Source: Gorsachius magnificus (taxonomy: Eukaryota; Chordata; Aves; Pelecaniformes; Ardeidae). Taken from it: a stretch of 64,000 nucleotides of DNA. Each line of letters begins with the position of its first letter. Positions within the stretch are counted from its first letter, which is position 1. Below the pieces are notes generated by a model. It was not told the origin of the DNA and did not search any database. It worked only from the letters and a program-made list of their open reading frames with translations. Positions 51,714-64,000 of this stretch are shown piece by piece. The translations under genes and the position numbers were made by a program. Where the stretch lies: assembly GCA_034008185.1 (NCBI GenBank), contig CM067081.1:22629821-22693820 (forward strand). Reading direction: 5' to 3'.

Positions 51714-53100
51714 CGAATTTGGAAAAGGAAAAAAAAAAAAAAAAAAAAGAGGAAAAAAAAAAAAAACCCAACCCCAGAAAAACCCACTGAGCCTGGGGAC
51801 GGAGAGGAGGGGGAAGGAAGGAAAGACAGACAAAGGCAGAATCAGAAGGTAGTTAAACAGGCCGCAGGACACCCAAAGCCATCCAAGCCCAGGGCCTGGG
51901 GCCACCCGCCTCCCCCCAGCCCCCAGGCCGGGAGCAAGGGCCTGCAGCTCCCAGCGCCGCATCGGGTTCAGGCTCTCCGACCCCTCCGCAGGGAAGGCCA
52001 GGGCCCTGGCCCTGTGCCCCCGGGGCAGGGCAGCCACAGGGCGGCGGGGGGAGCCGGGAGCCCCCGGCCCGGCCGCCCCCGGGAGCGCCCGCTGCCAGGC
52101 GCCTGGGGGAGGGGAGGGTGCGCGGAGCGACTGACACGGCTCCCGTCCAATCACCTGTCCGGCTCGCTGCCGCCGACCAATCACGACGGGGCAGGACAGC
52201 CCATGTCCTCCCGCTTCTCTCCTCCCCAGACTCCCCGGTCGGGCCCCGTCACTAACCGCCACCGGTCGGATGGACTCCCTCCAGCGCCGCCCGCGGCCCC
52301 GTCTGCCCTGCCCGCCGGGCAGCGGCGTCACCCGCTGCGACAAACCGGGGGAGCGTCCATGCCACCTCCTGCCCCGGGGGAGCCTGCCGAGAGCGCAGCC
52401 GGGGACACCCGAGATCCCGTCCCTGCCTGCTGTCCGCGACGCCAGCCGGGACGGCCCGGCCCGGCCCCGCTCCGCGCTGCGCTCCCCTCCCCTCTCAGCG
52501 GCAGCAGCAGCAGGAGCAACCGCCGCCTACGCCGGAACGAAACCGACCCCTGCGTGCGCGGGCGGCCGTTAGGCGGGGCGCGAGCGGCGGGCTCAACGGC
52601 TGCGGCGCGCGCAGGCCGGGGGCTGAGCGGGGGGCGCGCACGTGGCTGCCGCGCCGTAGGCGTCCGCGCGCTCCCCTCGGCCCCGCTGCGGCGGGCGCGG
52701 GTTACCGGGCGCGAACACCCTGAGGAAAATGGAAAGCGCCGGCGCCCCGCCCTCCCCCCCCATCCTCCCCCGGCCCCTCCTCGTCTCCCGCCGCTCCTCG
52801 GGCTGATCCTGCCCAGCGGAGCCCGCTCTCCTCGGCTGGCCTTGCCACCGTCCCGGGGCAGCCCGCCGGGTGCCCGCGCGGGCTCTCCCCTTCGTACGTT
52901 TTCAGTGAAGCTGTTCTTGTTTGGCCCGAGTTGCCATTCTCCGCCGGCCTTCTCCCCTTGAAACGCGTAAGGGGGTCGCTTGGGGTACGGCATTTCGTTA
53001 GCAAACCCGCTGCTGGTGCGGACTCGCACGGTGATCCCCGCCCCGGGGGGCGCGGGCCCTCGCTGCGAAGGGAGAGGAACTTGCACAAGGAGGATTTCAT
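51700..53100 (-). promoter_or_regulatory. RNF6: CpG island / RNF6 promoter and 5' non-coding exon region
   Basis: A strong CpG island at the 5' side of RNF6. Two CCAAT motifs 30 bp apart (52,147-52,151 and 52,177-52,181, in the plus orientation) are likely NF-Y sites and would place the RNF6 start somewhat left of them. Exon 1 then probably lies at about 51,714-52,080, but neither start nor donor can be fixed from sequence alone. Within that candidate exon are poly(T) tracts on the minus strand (51,729-51,748 and 51,753-51,766). Long ORFs here on both strands have no recognisable domains. Confidence 0.65.
51729..51766. repeat. Interrupted poly(A)/poly(T) tract
   Basis: Twenty A, then GAGG, then fourteen A on the plus strand, at the left edge of the RNF6 CpG island. 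Confidence 0.95.
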
Positions 53101-54829
53101 AAGACGTGGCTTCTCCACTGTGGAAGAACCTCGGCACCTTGAGCCTCAGGGTATCAATGACCGTTATTACACTTTACCAAATCAGTGTAAGACTGCAGCT
53201 TCAGTTACTGGTGTGGTATTTAGGAGGAAAAGTATCATTGCTTTTTCCCCCCCTGCTCTCTCCTCCTTATGCCTCCATTTTTAGTTGGGACACTTCTCCC
53301 ATCTACCACGACTCTCTGCCTCTCCTCTCTGTTTACCTTTATGCAGGATTCTCCCTTCACCTTTTCAGTTTTCTAAAATAAACCATTAATTGCTCAGTGC
53401 CATCACAGAAACTTGCGTTCCAAGCTCTGATTTTAGTCATTTTGAGTTGCAGAGCCTTAGAAGTTTTTCACGCAAGTTGCGAACCCTTTAACAAATTTCA
53501 CATATGCTAATTGCTTTCTTTTTGGAGTTGCCTCTGCAGATTGTTTCAACACACAGTGGAAGCTGGCAGGCTGTGACACAGAAGCGCATTTCACATCTTG
53601 CTACTTGAATCAGCAAAATGAGAGGATTTAATGAGAAGGATGCGTTAACAACGTTAAAGCACCTCAGCCCTAGAATACCCAAACTGCTCATACCTCTGTT
53701 CAAACTGGCTTGCAGAAATAAACAAAGTTTGGGTATTTTTTGTACAGCTGGCCTCAATGCAAAGGCAAACCCTGACTCACTAGAGTGAGGTGGTTCCAGG
53801 CAAGGCTCGGGCCGGTGTCTGGGAAGGTACTCCCCACTTCAACTATGCACGCCAGGATTTCTTTATTCTGGCTGAGAAAAAGAGTTTACACAAGTGCTGC
53901 CTTTAGGTTTCTTTTCAGTTTATGCTCCTTTTGTGCCACTACATGGTTTCTGTGGGACAGATTGACAGCGCTGTGGCCACGCTGGGGCTGCTCCTTCCTG
54001 CTTGCTGTATTAAAAAAATTGAACCCTCGTTTTTATTCATGTTCCTCGCCACAGAATGAATAATTAGTATTGTGTTATGATTCCCTCTGCCTGGAGCAAT
54101 TAAAATCTGTCCTTCCTGAAGCTCAATTTTACTTTCTTGCTAAAAATCAGAGAACATGAAGTAGTGGCTGGATCCCTGGAAAAGTCAGTTTCTTCCCACA
54201 ATTATTTTTTGTCCTATTTTTGAAATCTTTTTCCTCTCGTAGTCTGTTTTTAGCAATTGTTATTCCACAGTTAAACACAACAACTTTTCTGGTATCAAGC
54301 CCACATACGGCTGCTCACCCAGAAGAAGGTTGTAATATGTTTTTGATAGATAAATGAACCTGTAGTTCCTTACTCAAAGCTTGTACTGAGTTAGTTTTCC
54401 ACTGACCTGCCCTCCAATGCAGAATTTTGTGTTCACGTCCTGTTTGTACTGATGTTTCACAACAGTATGTTATAACTAAGTACGGTCTTCATTTATTTTA
54501 TGCTGTGTTGTTAATATGAAATAACGATAGTTAGATCTTCCTGGAATATTATTATTATTGCCCTGTAGCAATGCTTTCCACAGTAACGTGCCATCTTCGG
54601 AACTATAATAAAAATAGCCTATGGAGGGCAGCAAACCTCAGGCAATTACTAAGTTTTGTAACAGAAGATCTGTAGCCCTGGTTTTAATTTGATTGTTCAC
54701 TCATTTAAGTTCTTTAGCAAGTAACTTTCTTCTATTATATTATATATGTAGTGATACTGTATAAGTAAGGCAGAACCTCATAAGCAATTTTTTAAAAATG
54801 GATCTTGGCATGTGCAGAGGGCGCTGAAG
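53101..54829. other. Intergenic DNA between RNF6 and CDK8
   Basis: Ordinary AT-rich sequence after the CpG island. No gene or repeat is recognised. Confidence 0.6.
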
Positions 54830-55268
54830 TGGTGACATTAAGTTGCTGTGCTTGAGGGGAACCTGGGCAGGCTGGAGGAACGAACAGGGCATCAGGGACT
54901 TCAGGAAGCTCAGCAAGGACAAATGCCAAGTCTTCCACCCAGGACTGACTGGCCCTCTGGGACAACACTGAGTGGGAGGAGGTTACGGAGAAGAGAGCAC
55001 CAGGATTTCTACCAAAATGCACAGCGGGAGGAGAGACAGCCATCATAAATTTGAAAGAAGGGAAGTTCAGAGTAGATAGAAGGACAGAAAATTTCACCTG
55101 AAGGACAGTCAGGTCGAGAGAGGCTGTGGAATCTCCCTCCACAGAGGTTTTCAATACCCAAGTGGACAACGCCTCAAGCAACCTGAATTTAATAGTAGCC
55201 GTGCTTTGAGCAGGATACCAAACGAGGTCACCTCCAGAGGTCCCTTCCAACCTGAACATTTCCATGAT
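54830..55268 (+). mobile_element. Degenerate CR1 LINE 3' end
   Basis: CR1-like order is preserved but diverged: GGACAAATGCCAAGTCTTCC, then a segment with AGAAGGACAGAAAATTTCAC, GAGAGAGGCTGTGGAATCTC (the usual position of the W-N-G-L-P motif), CCTCCAGAGGTCCCTTCCAA and CATGATTCTG at the end. Many substitutions and indels mark this as an old copy. Borders are approximate. Confidence 0.8.
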
Positions 55269-57538
55269 TCTGTTTGCTGAAATAATAAAATAATACTCAC
55301 TATTGAGGTTTATTTCCCCTCAGGTAGGACTCTCATCAATAACAAAAGTAACCAGGCTGAATTTTCAAGGTCTGTTGAGACTCTTGAAGACTCTGGCTTC
55401 TTCAGGAGCGTGTAACAGTCGGGCTGACAGTTGCTGTGGGCAGTCCCGAGTCCGGCAGCCAGAGGTTTCACTGGATGTGGGCACAGGACCTGCACCCCGA
55501 GAACTGGTTGGTGTTTGTCAATAACTTGCACTCCTGCCAGGACCTAGAATGCCTTGTTAGATCAAGCACATCACTAGTCTGATCAACTTCATCGTAAAGT
55601 ACAGCTAAGTGCAAAATTATGGAAAACCACGTTGCTTTACAGACAAAACTATTTGTAGAACCAGCACTTGACTTACCTGCTCTAAGTGAACTGCGTTCTT
55701 AAATGCTGCCAGTATTCAGCTCGCTCTCTCATCTGCACGTCAACAGCTGCAGGGTTTCTGGAAAGTATTCAAACTGCCCAGGTATGATAGTTTGTTTTCC
55801 TTTGCACGCAGAAAAGAAACAAACCCCACATTATTCTTTTGCCTTCAGCTTTCCCTGGTCTAAGCAAAGATGGAAGATGTATAGCAGTTAGCAGGACTGG
55901 CCCTTTTTCCAAGAATACCAAACTGGGAACACCGCTAAATAATGTCCCTTTGGGGATATGGAAAACTTTTAGCAGGTAGCTGTCTTACGTGAAAAATTCT
56001 CTGAAAAGCAAAAGTAGATTCAAATTTGGCAAATTAGTAAACAGAGCAAGTGGATATTCTAATGGCGTGGGGACATGATTGAGCGTTGTAGGTTGTCCAC
56101 TTACAAAATATGAAGATGAGGAAGCCAAAGACATAAAGAAATACTTTTCTGTGTTTATTTTTCTCTGTTTATGAAGACTGCAAAACACAGAACAAGTAGC
56201 TTGTACTTTCCTCTCAGGACACAGCTCGCTTTGCTAACTGTCCCCAACCCTCAGCACACTATCCGTGCTAACATGGTAACAGTCACTTCCCTATGGAGAA
56301 CTTGGATTTTCTGTACAGGTGTGATTTCAAACAAAAAATGTCAAAAGTGTGCGTGTACAGGAAACGTTATAAACAACGCAGACTTGGAACAGAAGGCTAC
56401 TATAAAATGACCCATGAATGTTAGAGGAAAAAAGAGAAAGAGGAAAGCTCCAAAAAGTCAAATTCAGCAGGACATGTTAAGCATATATTTGCAAATCGAT
56501 TGACAGCACAAAAGGAGGGAATAAAAACAAGCACTAAGAGATAAGAAATCCTATCAATTAAAAGGGTCACTGTGGGGACCTGTGAGTCAAGATCATGGCC
56601 TGCTTGTGTCTTTGTTTTTAAGAACGGACCCCAAAATTAAACTTTTCCTTGAAATTGTATTGTACTGTGACAGATTTTTAGAATAAAGCACAAAAAGTAC
56701 GCAACTTTCCATGAAACAGAATTAAAAGTTGACCTTGAAATGTCAGTATTCATTTCTCATCTTTAAAAAGATCAAGGTGGGCTTTCCGTTTCACATCTCT
56801 TATGAGTTGGGGACCATCCATCTGAACTGGTAAAATTGAACGTTGCCCCCAGTACAAGTATCTGAAGTGAGAACAGAGTGAAGAAGCAGCAGAATGACAG
56901 CTACGCTCGATCTGGAAGGCATACAATCCAAATGTTATGAAAAACTAATGAAAGAAACGTTGGCAGAAAGGCAGGCTTCTAAACATTCAGACGAAAGGAC
57001 CAGGATCTGAAAGAGAAGAAAAATTATTGTAGTTTTGACTTCTCAGAGCATATCTGTCAAAGTATGGAAGTGGTTTACGTAAACATGTAAAACATAGCAC
57101 AGGTCCTCAGAAAACAAGTCTGGATTCCGTATTCATGTTTTCCTTCGTGCCCTCTTTTCTTTCTAAGCAGACATTGTTCTTCCTCCACACCCTGCAGTGT
57201 TTTAGGTCAGGACAGACTAAACTCACCCATTAATTACCATGCAATAACTGGATCTGCATGAAGGAGTTTGGGTATTAATCGCCTCCATGAAAGAGTGATT
57301 AATAATGCAAAGAAGAGTACAAAGTTACAGAAGAGAAGTTATTTTTAGTTCCCCCCTCCTGCCTGGCAGGACCGTGGGTTGTCGGCAGGCAGGCGGTGCT
57401 GAACATGGTGGGTTTGGCCATGCAAGCTTGGTCCCTGCCGTCCCTGCAAGTCCCCAAAGCCAGGTGGCCCCCAAGGCAGAGTGGCGCTCCTCTGCTCTGG
57501 GCTGAGGTGGATGCGTTTGAGGAGGTGGATGGCATAGT
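55269..57538. other. Intergenic DNA, nothing recognised
   Basis: AT-rich sequence between two CR1 pieces. No coding sequence is recognised. Confidence 0.6.
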
Positions 57539-57602
57539 ATCATAGAATCATAGAATGTTTTGGGTTGGAAGGGACCTTTAGAGGTCATCTAGCCCAACCC
57601 CC
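57539..57602 (-). mobile_element. CR1 LINE 3'-terminal fragment
   Basis: Inverted octamers (ATCATAGAATCATAGAATG), then TTTTGGGTTGGAAGGGACC and GAGGTCATCTAGCCCAACCC. Only the last 60-65 bp of the element are present. Confidence 0.93.
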
Positions 57603-58339
57603 ATCTTCCAGGCTGTTTGATCTTTACGGGTTGCTGGGCTGCCCCGAGCTGTTTCCGGTTGATTGGCGTTGCGAGTCACCAGGTAGTATTTTTGTATGAT
57701 CTAGCTGGGTTGCTGGGCAGATAAAATTTAATTTTGCTGCTTCTACCAATTGCATGTATTTTTCCTAACACCTGCCTAATTTGTTTATCTAATATCTCAA
57801 CAATTACATACCACCATACCATAGCAAGGTCAGGCTGTGGGCATCTGACATCGGTATGATTGAATGATGCCAGTTCAAGAGGCTGGCACACCCAGGAATT
57901 GACCTCAATGTGTAAACAAAACTGCAGATTTGTAAATGAAAATTGAGGAAATTTCAGAATGTTCCAGAAAGTGTCATTTCTTCTTTCAGAAGCACCCCCG
58001 TTGTATGGTATTTTGTCTCTAAGTTAGGGGTTTGAGTGCCCACTTACCTACATTGTGTTCTTGAGATGGAATGTGAAGCGTTATGTGCCCGGTTACTAAA
58101 AATGCCAAAAAAAGAAAGATTGTGATGGCTTCAATTACAAGCTCTCTATTCTATAAAATGCCCAGCTGGCGTTGTGTTGGGTCCGTGACTACGGCTCTGC
58201 CAGCCAAGGAGAGGAGTTGGAAAATGCCTGGTTCCTGGTCACATACGAGGGCCTTGCTAAACGCAATGCTTTTGCATTAAATACCCGGCGCAGTGATCCC
58301 GTCTGTCTCTGCAGCCACGCAGAGAGGGTTCATCAGCAC
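57603..58339. other. Intergenic DNA upstream of CDK8
   Basis: No gene recognised. GC content rises towards the CDK8 CpG island. Confidence 0.55.
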
Positions 58340-59037
58340 GGTGGCATCTGTCTGCGTCTATGCCCGGAGTCGTGGCAGCGTCTTAATTACAACGATGTTA
58401 ACAGGCGCTCTGGCAGGTAGAGCAGGGGAGGACCAACCGTGTCGGCCCTCACCAGCCTGGAGTAAGCTGGGGACCCTAACGTGCACCACAACCAACCACC
58501 GCAGTGTCGGCAGCCGCAGCCTGCGGTGACGGGCGATGGCAGGCCCTGCGCCCCAGCCCCAGCTGCCCAGCCCCGGGGGGGCTGATCCGGGGCAGCAGGC
58601 GGGCGGGGGCCCTGTGCTGCACCTGGTGCCGGCAGCCCAGGGAAGGGGGCCTGGCCTTGGGAATAACCACGCGAACGGCCTCTACCGGTCCCGCTACCCC
58701 AGGCCGGGCCCTGCCGCCGCAGCTGCCCAGGGCGCTGGCCGGGGGCCGTGCCGACCGGCGGTGCTCTGCGCCCTACCGGGGACTGCAGCTCCCGGCAGGC
58801 AGCGCCCCCCCCCTTCCGCCTGTCTACACCTCCCGTCGTGCCTTGGCGCGCGCCGGGCATGCCGGGGCGGCGGGGCGGGGCTCGGGCGGGGGTCGCAGCC
58901 CGCCGCCTTCCACGTGGTGCGCTGCCCGCCGCGCCCGGGGCCGGGGAGGTGCCCGTGGTTTGCGACGTTTCTTTGCGGCAGTGCGGCCAGGCGCGGCCGC
59001 CGTATTCCGCCCGGGAGACCGGCTGTTGTGCCGCTAG

Positions 59038-59232
<195 letters not shown>

Positions 59233-59277
59233 TGAGTCAGGAGCGGGGCCCCCCGGTCCCCGCCGCCGGCCCCCGCG

Positions 59278-59296
59278 CCCCCCCCCCCCCCCCCCC
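59278..59296. repeat. 19-C homopolymer just inside CDK8 intron 1
   Basis: An uninterrupted C run 47 bp after the exon 1 donor. Length is likely unstable or imprecisely sequenced. Confidence 0.95.
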
Positions 59297-60370
59297 GACT
59301 CCTACCTGCCCCGCCGGCTGGCGTCGCCCCCCGCGCCGATGCTGCCCTTGCCCCGGCCCGGCCTTCCCCGCTCGCTGGGTGCCGCCGCCGCCCGGTGGAG
59401 CCCGCGTTTTGGCGGCCGGACCGCGCTCGGGCCCCCGCAGCTCCCTCCAAGCGGGGCAGCGCCCGAGGGTCCCACCCGCGCGGCGCGGGGACCGGCGTCG
59501 GTGGTGGAGAAAGGAAGAATTACGTGCTCGAGGGACAGCGCTTAACTTAACGGGGTTTCCTGAGGAATAAATGAGGAATAAACGAGTCGCCGCCTGCAGT
59601 GTCCAGCCTGTCCATCAGCTTCGTAGCACAGGCTTTGATGATTCTTTTTTTTTTATAACCCGTTTCTGCCTGATTTATTACCCGCCGTCACCATTTTGGC
59701 TATTCGTGCGGGCTGCTTCGGGACCCGAAGCCTGCTGGTCCTCTCGGGGCTTTAGAATGCCTTAAAAGAGCTTCACGTGTGACCGGCTCTCGGTGCAGAC
59801 CTGAGCAAACGAATTTCTTCGCGTAAACGTTTTGAAGAAAGATCTAGCAAACTGTCATTGAGGTTTCCCTCGGCCGCGACACGGCATCGCTTGCTGAGCC
59901 GGCAGAACAATAGGAGGTCGGGAGCAGAAGCAGCAGGAGAGGCACGGGCTGTTCTCCTAACAGGTCCCGAATTTTTCAATTGCATCCATCCTTTCTCTTG
60001 CGGTCTCCTCACAGTGCCGCTCTGTGTCTTGTCGCTCAACCCGTATTTTAAAAATCTGGGTGTTATTTTTACATTTGATAAAAAACTTTTGAAGCGGGCT
60101 GTGGTCAGCTAGGGCTGAAATGTGATCTGGTTCTGTTTGCATAAGCTTTTACTCTGGAAATGCTTTAGCCGCTACCCACGGAACGGTTGTGATGGGACCG
60201 GTCGCACCTTATCTCGCCCGTGTCTTAAACAGGCTGATATTAACTGTAGCGCGGTTACTTCAGCGTGGATTTTGTTTGCTGGTATGAGCCAGCTAACTAC
60301 TGTTCTTCTCAAATTTTACATTTGGAGCCTTCAAATTCTTCAGAGGAAAAATTCTTATCTTGCCTGGATT

Positions 60371-60405
60371 CTCTTTTTTCTTTTTTTTTTTTTTTTTTTT
60401 TTTTT
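60371..60405. repeat. Poly(T) tract
   Basis: T-rich run with one C interruption; about 27 uninterrupted T. No LINE or SINE body is recognised next to it. Confidence 0.9.
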
Positions 60406-63340
60406 GTCCTGGGAGGGGAAGGGGAGTAAACGGTTGCGAGTGCGATAAGCTATTGCCTCACGTCTCCTTACGTGCAGGTACTAACTTTGCTAGCACAGCC
60501 AGCCCTGGTTTCAGTGCCGATAAGGAGACCTCTAACGTGAAAAATAGATTGAGGTCCTGAAAGAAGCTGACTACGTTTCTAATGGTTGCGTCAGGCTCTT
60601 CGCAGCTGTTCTGCGTGTTGGACTGCAGCGGGTGTAGGGAATTCAGCACGTGATGCTGGTGAAGCATCTATTCAAAGGTATTTTTGGTGAAATCACCAGT
60701 CTGCTTGACTGTGTTTGGGAGAGCGTGTTGAGAGCTGCTGGTGGCAGTGTCATTTTGAGAAATGTCAGAAAAATGAGATCGTGTGTTTTAAAAAGGGATA
60801 GTTACTCAAAGGTGGCTTTAAAGTAGCGTTTCCTCTCGGTTCTTGAAGGTGTATGATTTTTGAATCCTCTGTCCCCTTGGTGAGGGGGGAAATCAAAGTA
60901 TGGTATTTGATTAGAGTTTGCAAAAAAAAAAAAGTGTGAGCATTGTATATTGTCTCCTTTTTTTTGCCTTATTGTTCATTTAGTGCCTCCTTTCCCTAGT
61001 ACTTCCCATTTCCCTTCTAGATTCCTGAAAACTTTCTCTTTTAAATATGCTGTGTAATTGCCCTTGGACAATCATGAAAATACTTAAAACAGAAACATCC
61101 ATAGATGCTTTTGTAGCTTATAGTATACTCGTACATATGTGATCTTAAATTATGTGGGTAGAATTAGGATTGAAGTTAAAGGTTCCATTTACAGCCCTTT
61201 ATCCAAAGGAATCAATTAAATTGCAAAAGGAAATGTGTAATAACGTTTCATTTTCCTGAAGCTATGGTCATGTATGGATGGACTCTGTATGAAACAGAGT
61301 TCAATGTTTGTGTATCGTTTTATGTAAATACTGAAAAAAAAATATTCGTACATTGTTTCAATATTCCCCAAATGATACCTACTGATGGACGAATAACCTG
61401 CCTTTTCAGTTGTTCGTAGTATTTATACAGCTCGAACTTTCTTTACATATGAAGTTTTTTGATCCCTTTTAGCTAATTTTCATAATTTTTCCCCTTCAAC
61501 TTGTAAGTTTAAAGCAAGAATTGTTATATGAGTCTAATTCTCATTTTAAATAGCACAAATCTTTTAAGTCTATTAATATACAACATGATTTTTAGAGTAC
61601 CCCAGGGCTGCAAATGTTCTGTTAAAAATATTGGGGCAGCTTTTTCTTAAACGACATCATTTTCTATGTATGGATGTCTAATGAATGGAAGCAAAGCAGA
61701 GGAGAACTAAACTTTAATAATTCTGTTTGTGCAAATGCATGTTCTGAAGCCCTCAGTGATAAAAATCCAGTTTAAGAGTAGTAGGATCTAGTGTCTTTTG
61801 TACGACTGCAGTCTTCACCTCTTCCCCCACCCCCCGCCCCGACTGCTCTCACACCTGCCTCTTGAGGTACAGTATGGCAATTCGAAACTAGATAGCAGCT
61901 TTGCATCCTAATTGTAGAAGTTAATTGTCTGTCTTTAAACCTACGAGGGAATGTTTTGGAGAACAGTCTCACGGGAATCTTGATGGAGTGAGAATCCTTC
62001 TGGTGAGTGAAAGAGGTGTGCTGTAGTGTGTGCTTTAGTGACCTGCTGAGGGCATAACCTGGGTTTCATGCCCTGCTCCCACAAAAAAGCCAGTCCAGCC
62101 CTGCAGTGCCCTTTGCCACAAGGCCAGGCTTGGGGTCTTGACTGATCTGTCTTAGAGGGTCACCAGGTACGGCTCCACAGAGGTTTTCTTCCACATTTGC
62201 TGTCCAACTTGACCCAGCTGAACATCAAATCAGCTGAATACCAATGTCAAGCATTGCAGCTGAGCTTTATTTGGTGCATGGCCTGCAGCAAAACTGCATT
62301 CTGTTATGAAGTATTTTATTTTAATCCCTCTTATTTTTAAGTCTGTGGTCTCTGCAATTAAAAAGAATCTTCCTGGCTTTTTACTGAATGTTGCTATCTT
62401 CTTTTTTATCGGTGCAGTACCTGTAGTGGACTTTTAAAACCTGCTTAGAACAAACTCCATGTGAATTGCTGGGGTTTATTTTTCTAGCAGAAAGGTGTAC
62501 AAGAAGGCAATGGACTCCTAACAGCAGACACCGGAAGGGAACACAGGCATGGTGTGTTGAACATCAGTCTTCAGATAAAGAAGCTGTTGCTCGTCTCTAG
62601 TGGTGGTAGGATAGTTTACTTTCCCCCCCCCCCCCCCAAATGTCAGTTATTTCCTGCATAAAAGCTGCTTTCCGTGCCCTTTGGATGCTCCCTTGGGAAT
62701 GTTGCTCAACCCAGATATTAAACCTACCTATTTGACTTGTGGCAGACTTGGAAAATATGCTAGCAGTTTTTAGTTGGTTGGACTGAGACACAGATTTGGT
62801 TTTTTAACTTTATTTTATTTTTATTTTTGAATTGACCAAACGAGACTCCTTCAAAGCGCACTAGGAACCGAGTATCGGGTACGGGCAGACTGAGGTGGTG
62901 GGGACATTAGGGGCTGCTTGTGCAAGCCCCTAATGCCAGGCTGGGCTTTCTGTGCTGGCAGCACGTGCTGGTTGTGTGCTAATGCCTAAGTGGTACCCAG
63001 TTTGAATGGGATTCATCTTGCACTGCTTTCTTTTGTTCACTCTATTCTCCCTTCTGTTTTTATGATACAGCTACAGTCGGAAAGCTGAGAGAGAAGCCTA
63101 CTCTGTGGAGCAAGACTGCCTTGCCACTGTTTCAGTGGCAATTTGGAATGTTTCCAAATATTCATATTTCCTATTTATCAGATGTGGCTTGGATGAGAAT
63201 AAGAAACAAGTGAATGTCACTGTCAGGCAGTATCTAACTTTTTAGTTACAACAGCAAAAACCAATACAATTGAAGCTCTCGAAGTATAGTAACATCCCCT
63301 GGTGCTTTATTGGAAACTTTTCTTAATCTCTCAGAAAGAG

Positions 63341-63394
63341 ACTTACGTGGTGAGACTTGGCGGTTGGACTTAATTATTCTATGATTTTATGACT
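63341..63394 (+). mobile_element. Degenerate CR1 LINE 3' terminus
   Basis: ACTTACGTGGTGAGACTTGG, CGGTTGGACTTAATTATTCT and ATGATTTTATGACTC resemble the CR1 3' UTR (usual GGTTGGACTCGAT) and decayed octamers. It is short and diverged. Confidence 0.7.
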
Positions 63395-64000
63395 CTGGTG
63401 GTAGGGAACCAACAGTAAGCAAGCTAGCGCTCTCCTGGTCACTCTTGCAAGCTGCAAGAGGCGATGCAGGTCCCAAGCACAAGTTCAGCTGGGGAGTTTT
63501 TTAATTTCAGCAGTTACAGTTCTGTGTAGGAAATATTGCTGTAGATGGAGGGACAGACTCTTTCATTTGGACGTACTGACACATTGTAATTGAAACAATG
63601 AAGACATTTAAGGGCTGGACTTTCCCTTGCACCCTTCAAACAATCAAATCTATATCCACTTTTATTTTTTTCCTTGAGGGTCTGTATGAGTTTTATAAGA
63701 AACAGAATGGTGGAAGACTAGTAGATGTCCAGAAAACTACCGGTTTGCCTCATCTGTAATGCGGTATGTCATAGTCTCTACTTACTGGGAAAAGGATATT
63801 GCAAGAATGATGATGAATTGGCCCTTCATAAGGTTGATACCAGATTAGTTCCAGTTTGTCTGTGTTTATGGGTTTATATTGATTGAGTTACTTCAGATCA
63901 TAGATCGCTTATTTTGTCAATGTTTACATCAAACTGATTTTTAGTGAGAGGTATATTGAGTTTGGGAGTGCTACAAATAAAGGTAATTAGTCCAGTGGGA

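Noticed and set aside
51681..53137. ORFs of 220-315 codons on both strands in the RNF6 CpG island
   Set aside because: Pro/Arg/Ala/Gly-rich frames open on both strands; typical of CpG islands.

Overview
This window is vertebrate nuclear DNA, almost certainly from a bird. There are at least eight CR1 LINE 3' ends or fragments in both orientations, several ending in the ATTCTATG-type octamer, and one avian-type solo retroviral LTR. Exons are small and scattered, with GT/AG borders and CpG-island promoters. No bacterial, plasmid, CRISPR or phage features are present. Three genes can be identified from protein sequence and splice signals: ATP8A2 (first coding exon only), RNF6 (all coding exons) and CDK8 (first coding exon only). 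ATP8A2, RNF6 and CDK8 also lie together on human chromosome 13q12, which supports the identifications.

Layout. 1-25,196 is the 5' part of ATP8A2 intron 1 (minus strand, running off the left edge), with CR1 copies at about 7.1-7.75, 20.94-21.03 and 22.58-22.74 kb. ATP8A2 coding exon 1 lies at 25,197-25,275 inside a CpG island (about 24.83-25.70 kb). 25.7-43.85 kb is intergenic. It holds a 267-codon ORF of unknown meaning, several CR1 copies, an orphan CpG island at 31.2-32.6 kb with a GGGGCC repeat, and a 1.04 kb solo LTR at 39,805-40,843. RNF6 occupies about 43.86-52 kb on the minus strand: poly(A) signal, 3' UTR, large RING-encoding exon, two small coding exons, a large intron, and a CpG-island promoter at about 51.7-53.1 kb. 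53.1-58.3 kb is intergenic with two more CR1 pieces. The CDK8 CpG island and exon 1 (59,104-59,231, plus strand) follow, then CDK8 intron 1 to the right edge.

Relations. RNF6 and CDK8 are divergent (head to head), about 6-7 kb apart at their promoters. The RNF6 3' end points at the ATP8A2 promoter, so the two are in tandem on the minus strand. From memory, human ATP8A2 is transcribed towards RNF6 with SHISA2 between them, so an inversion of ATP8A2 relative to human is inferred. The genes are functionally unrelated: a phospholipid flippase subunit, a RING E3 ubiquitin ligase and the Mediator kinase.

Main oddity. The large RNF6 exon carries a reading-frame break near 46,138. The upstream frame stops at 46,113, while the conserved continuation, including the RING finger, lies in another frame. 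This is either a sequence error or a disabling allele. No new multi-gene system was found; most of the window is ordinary intronic and intergenic DNA.
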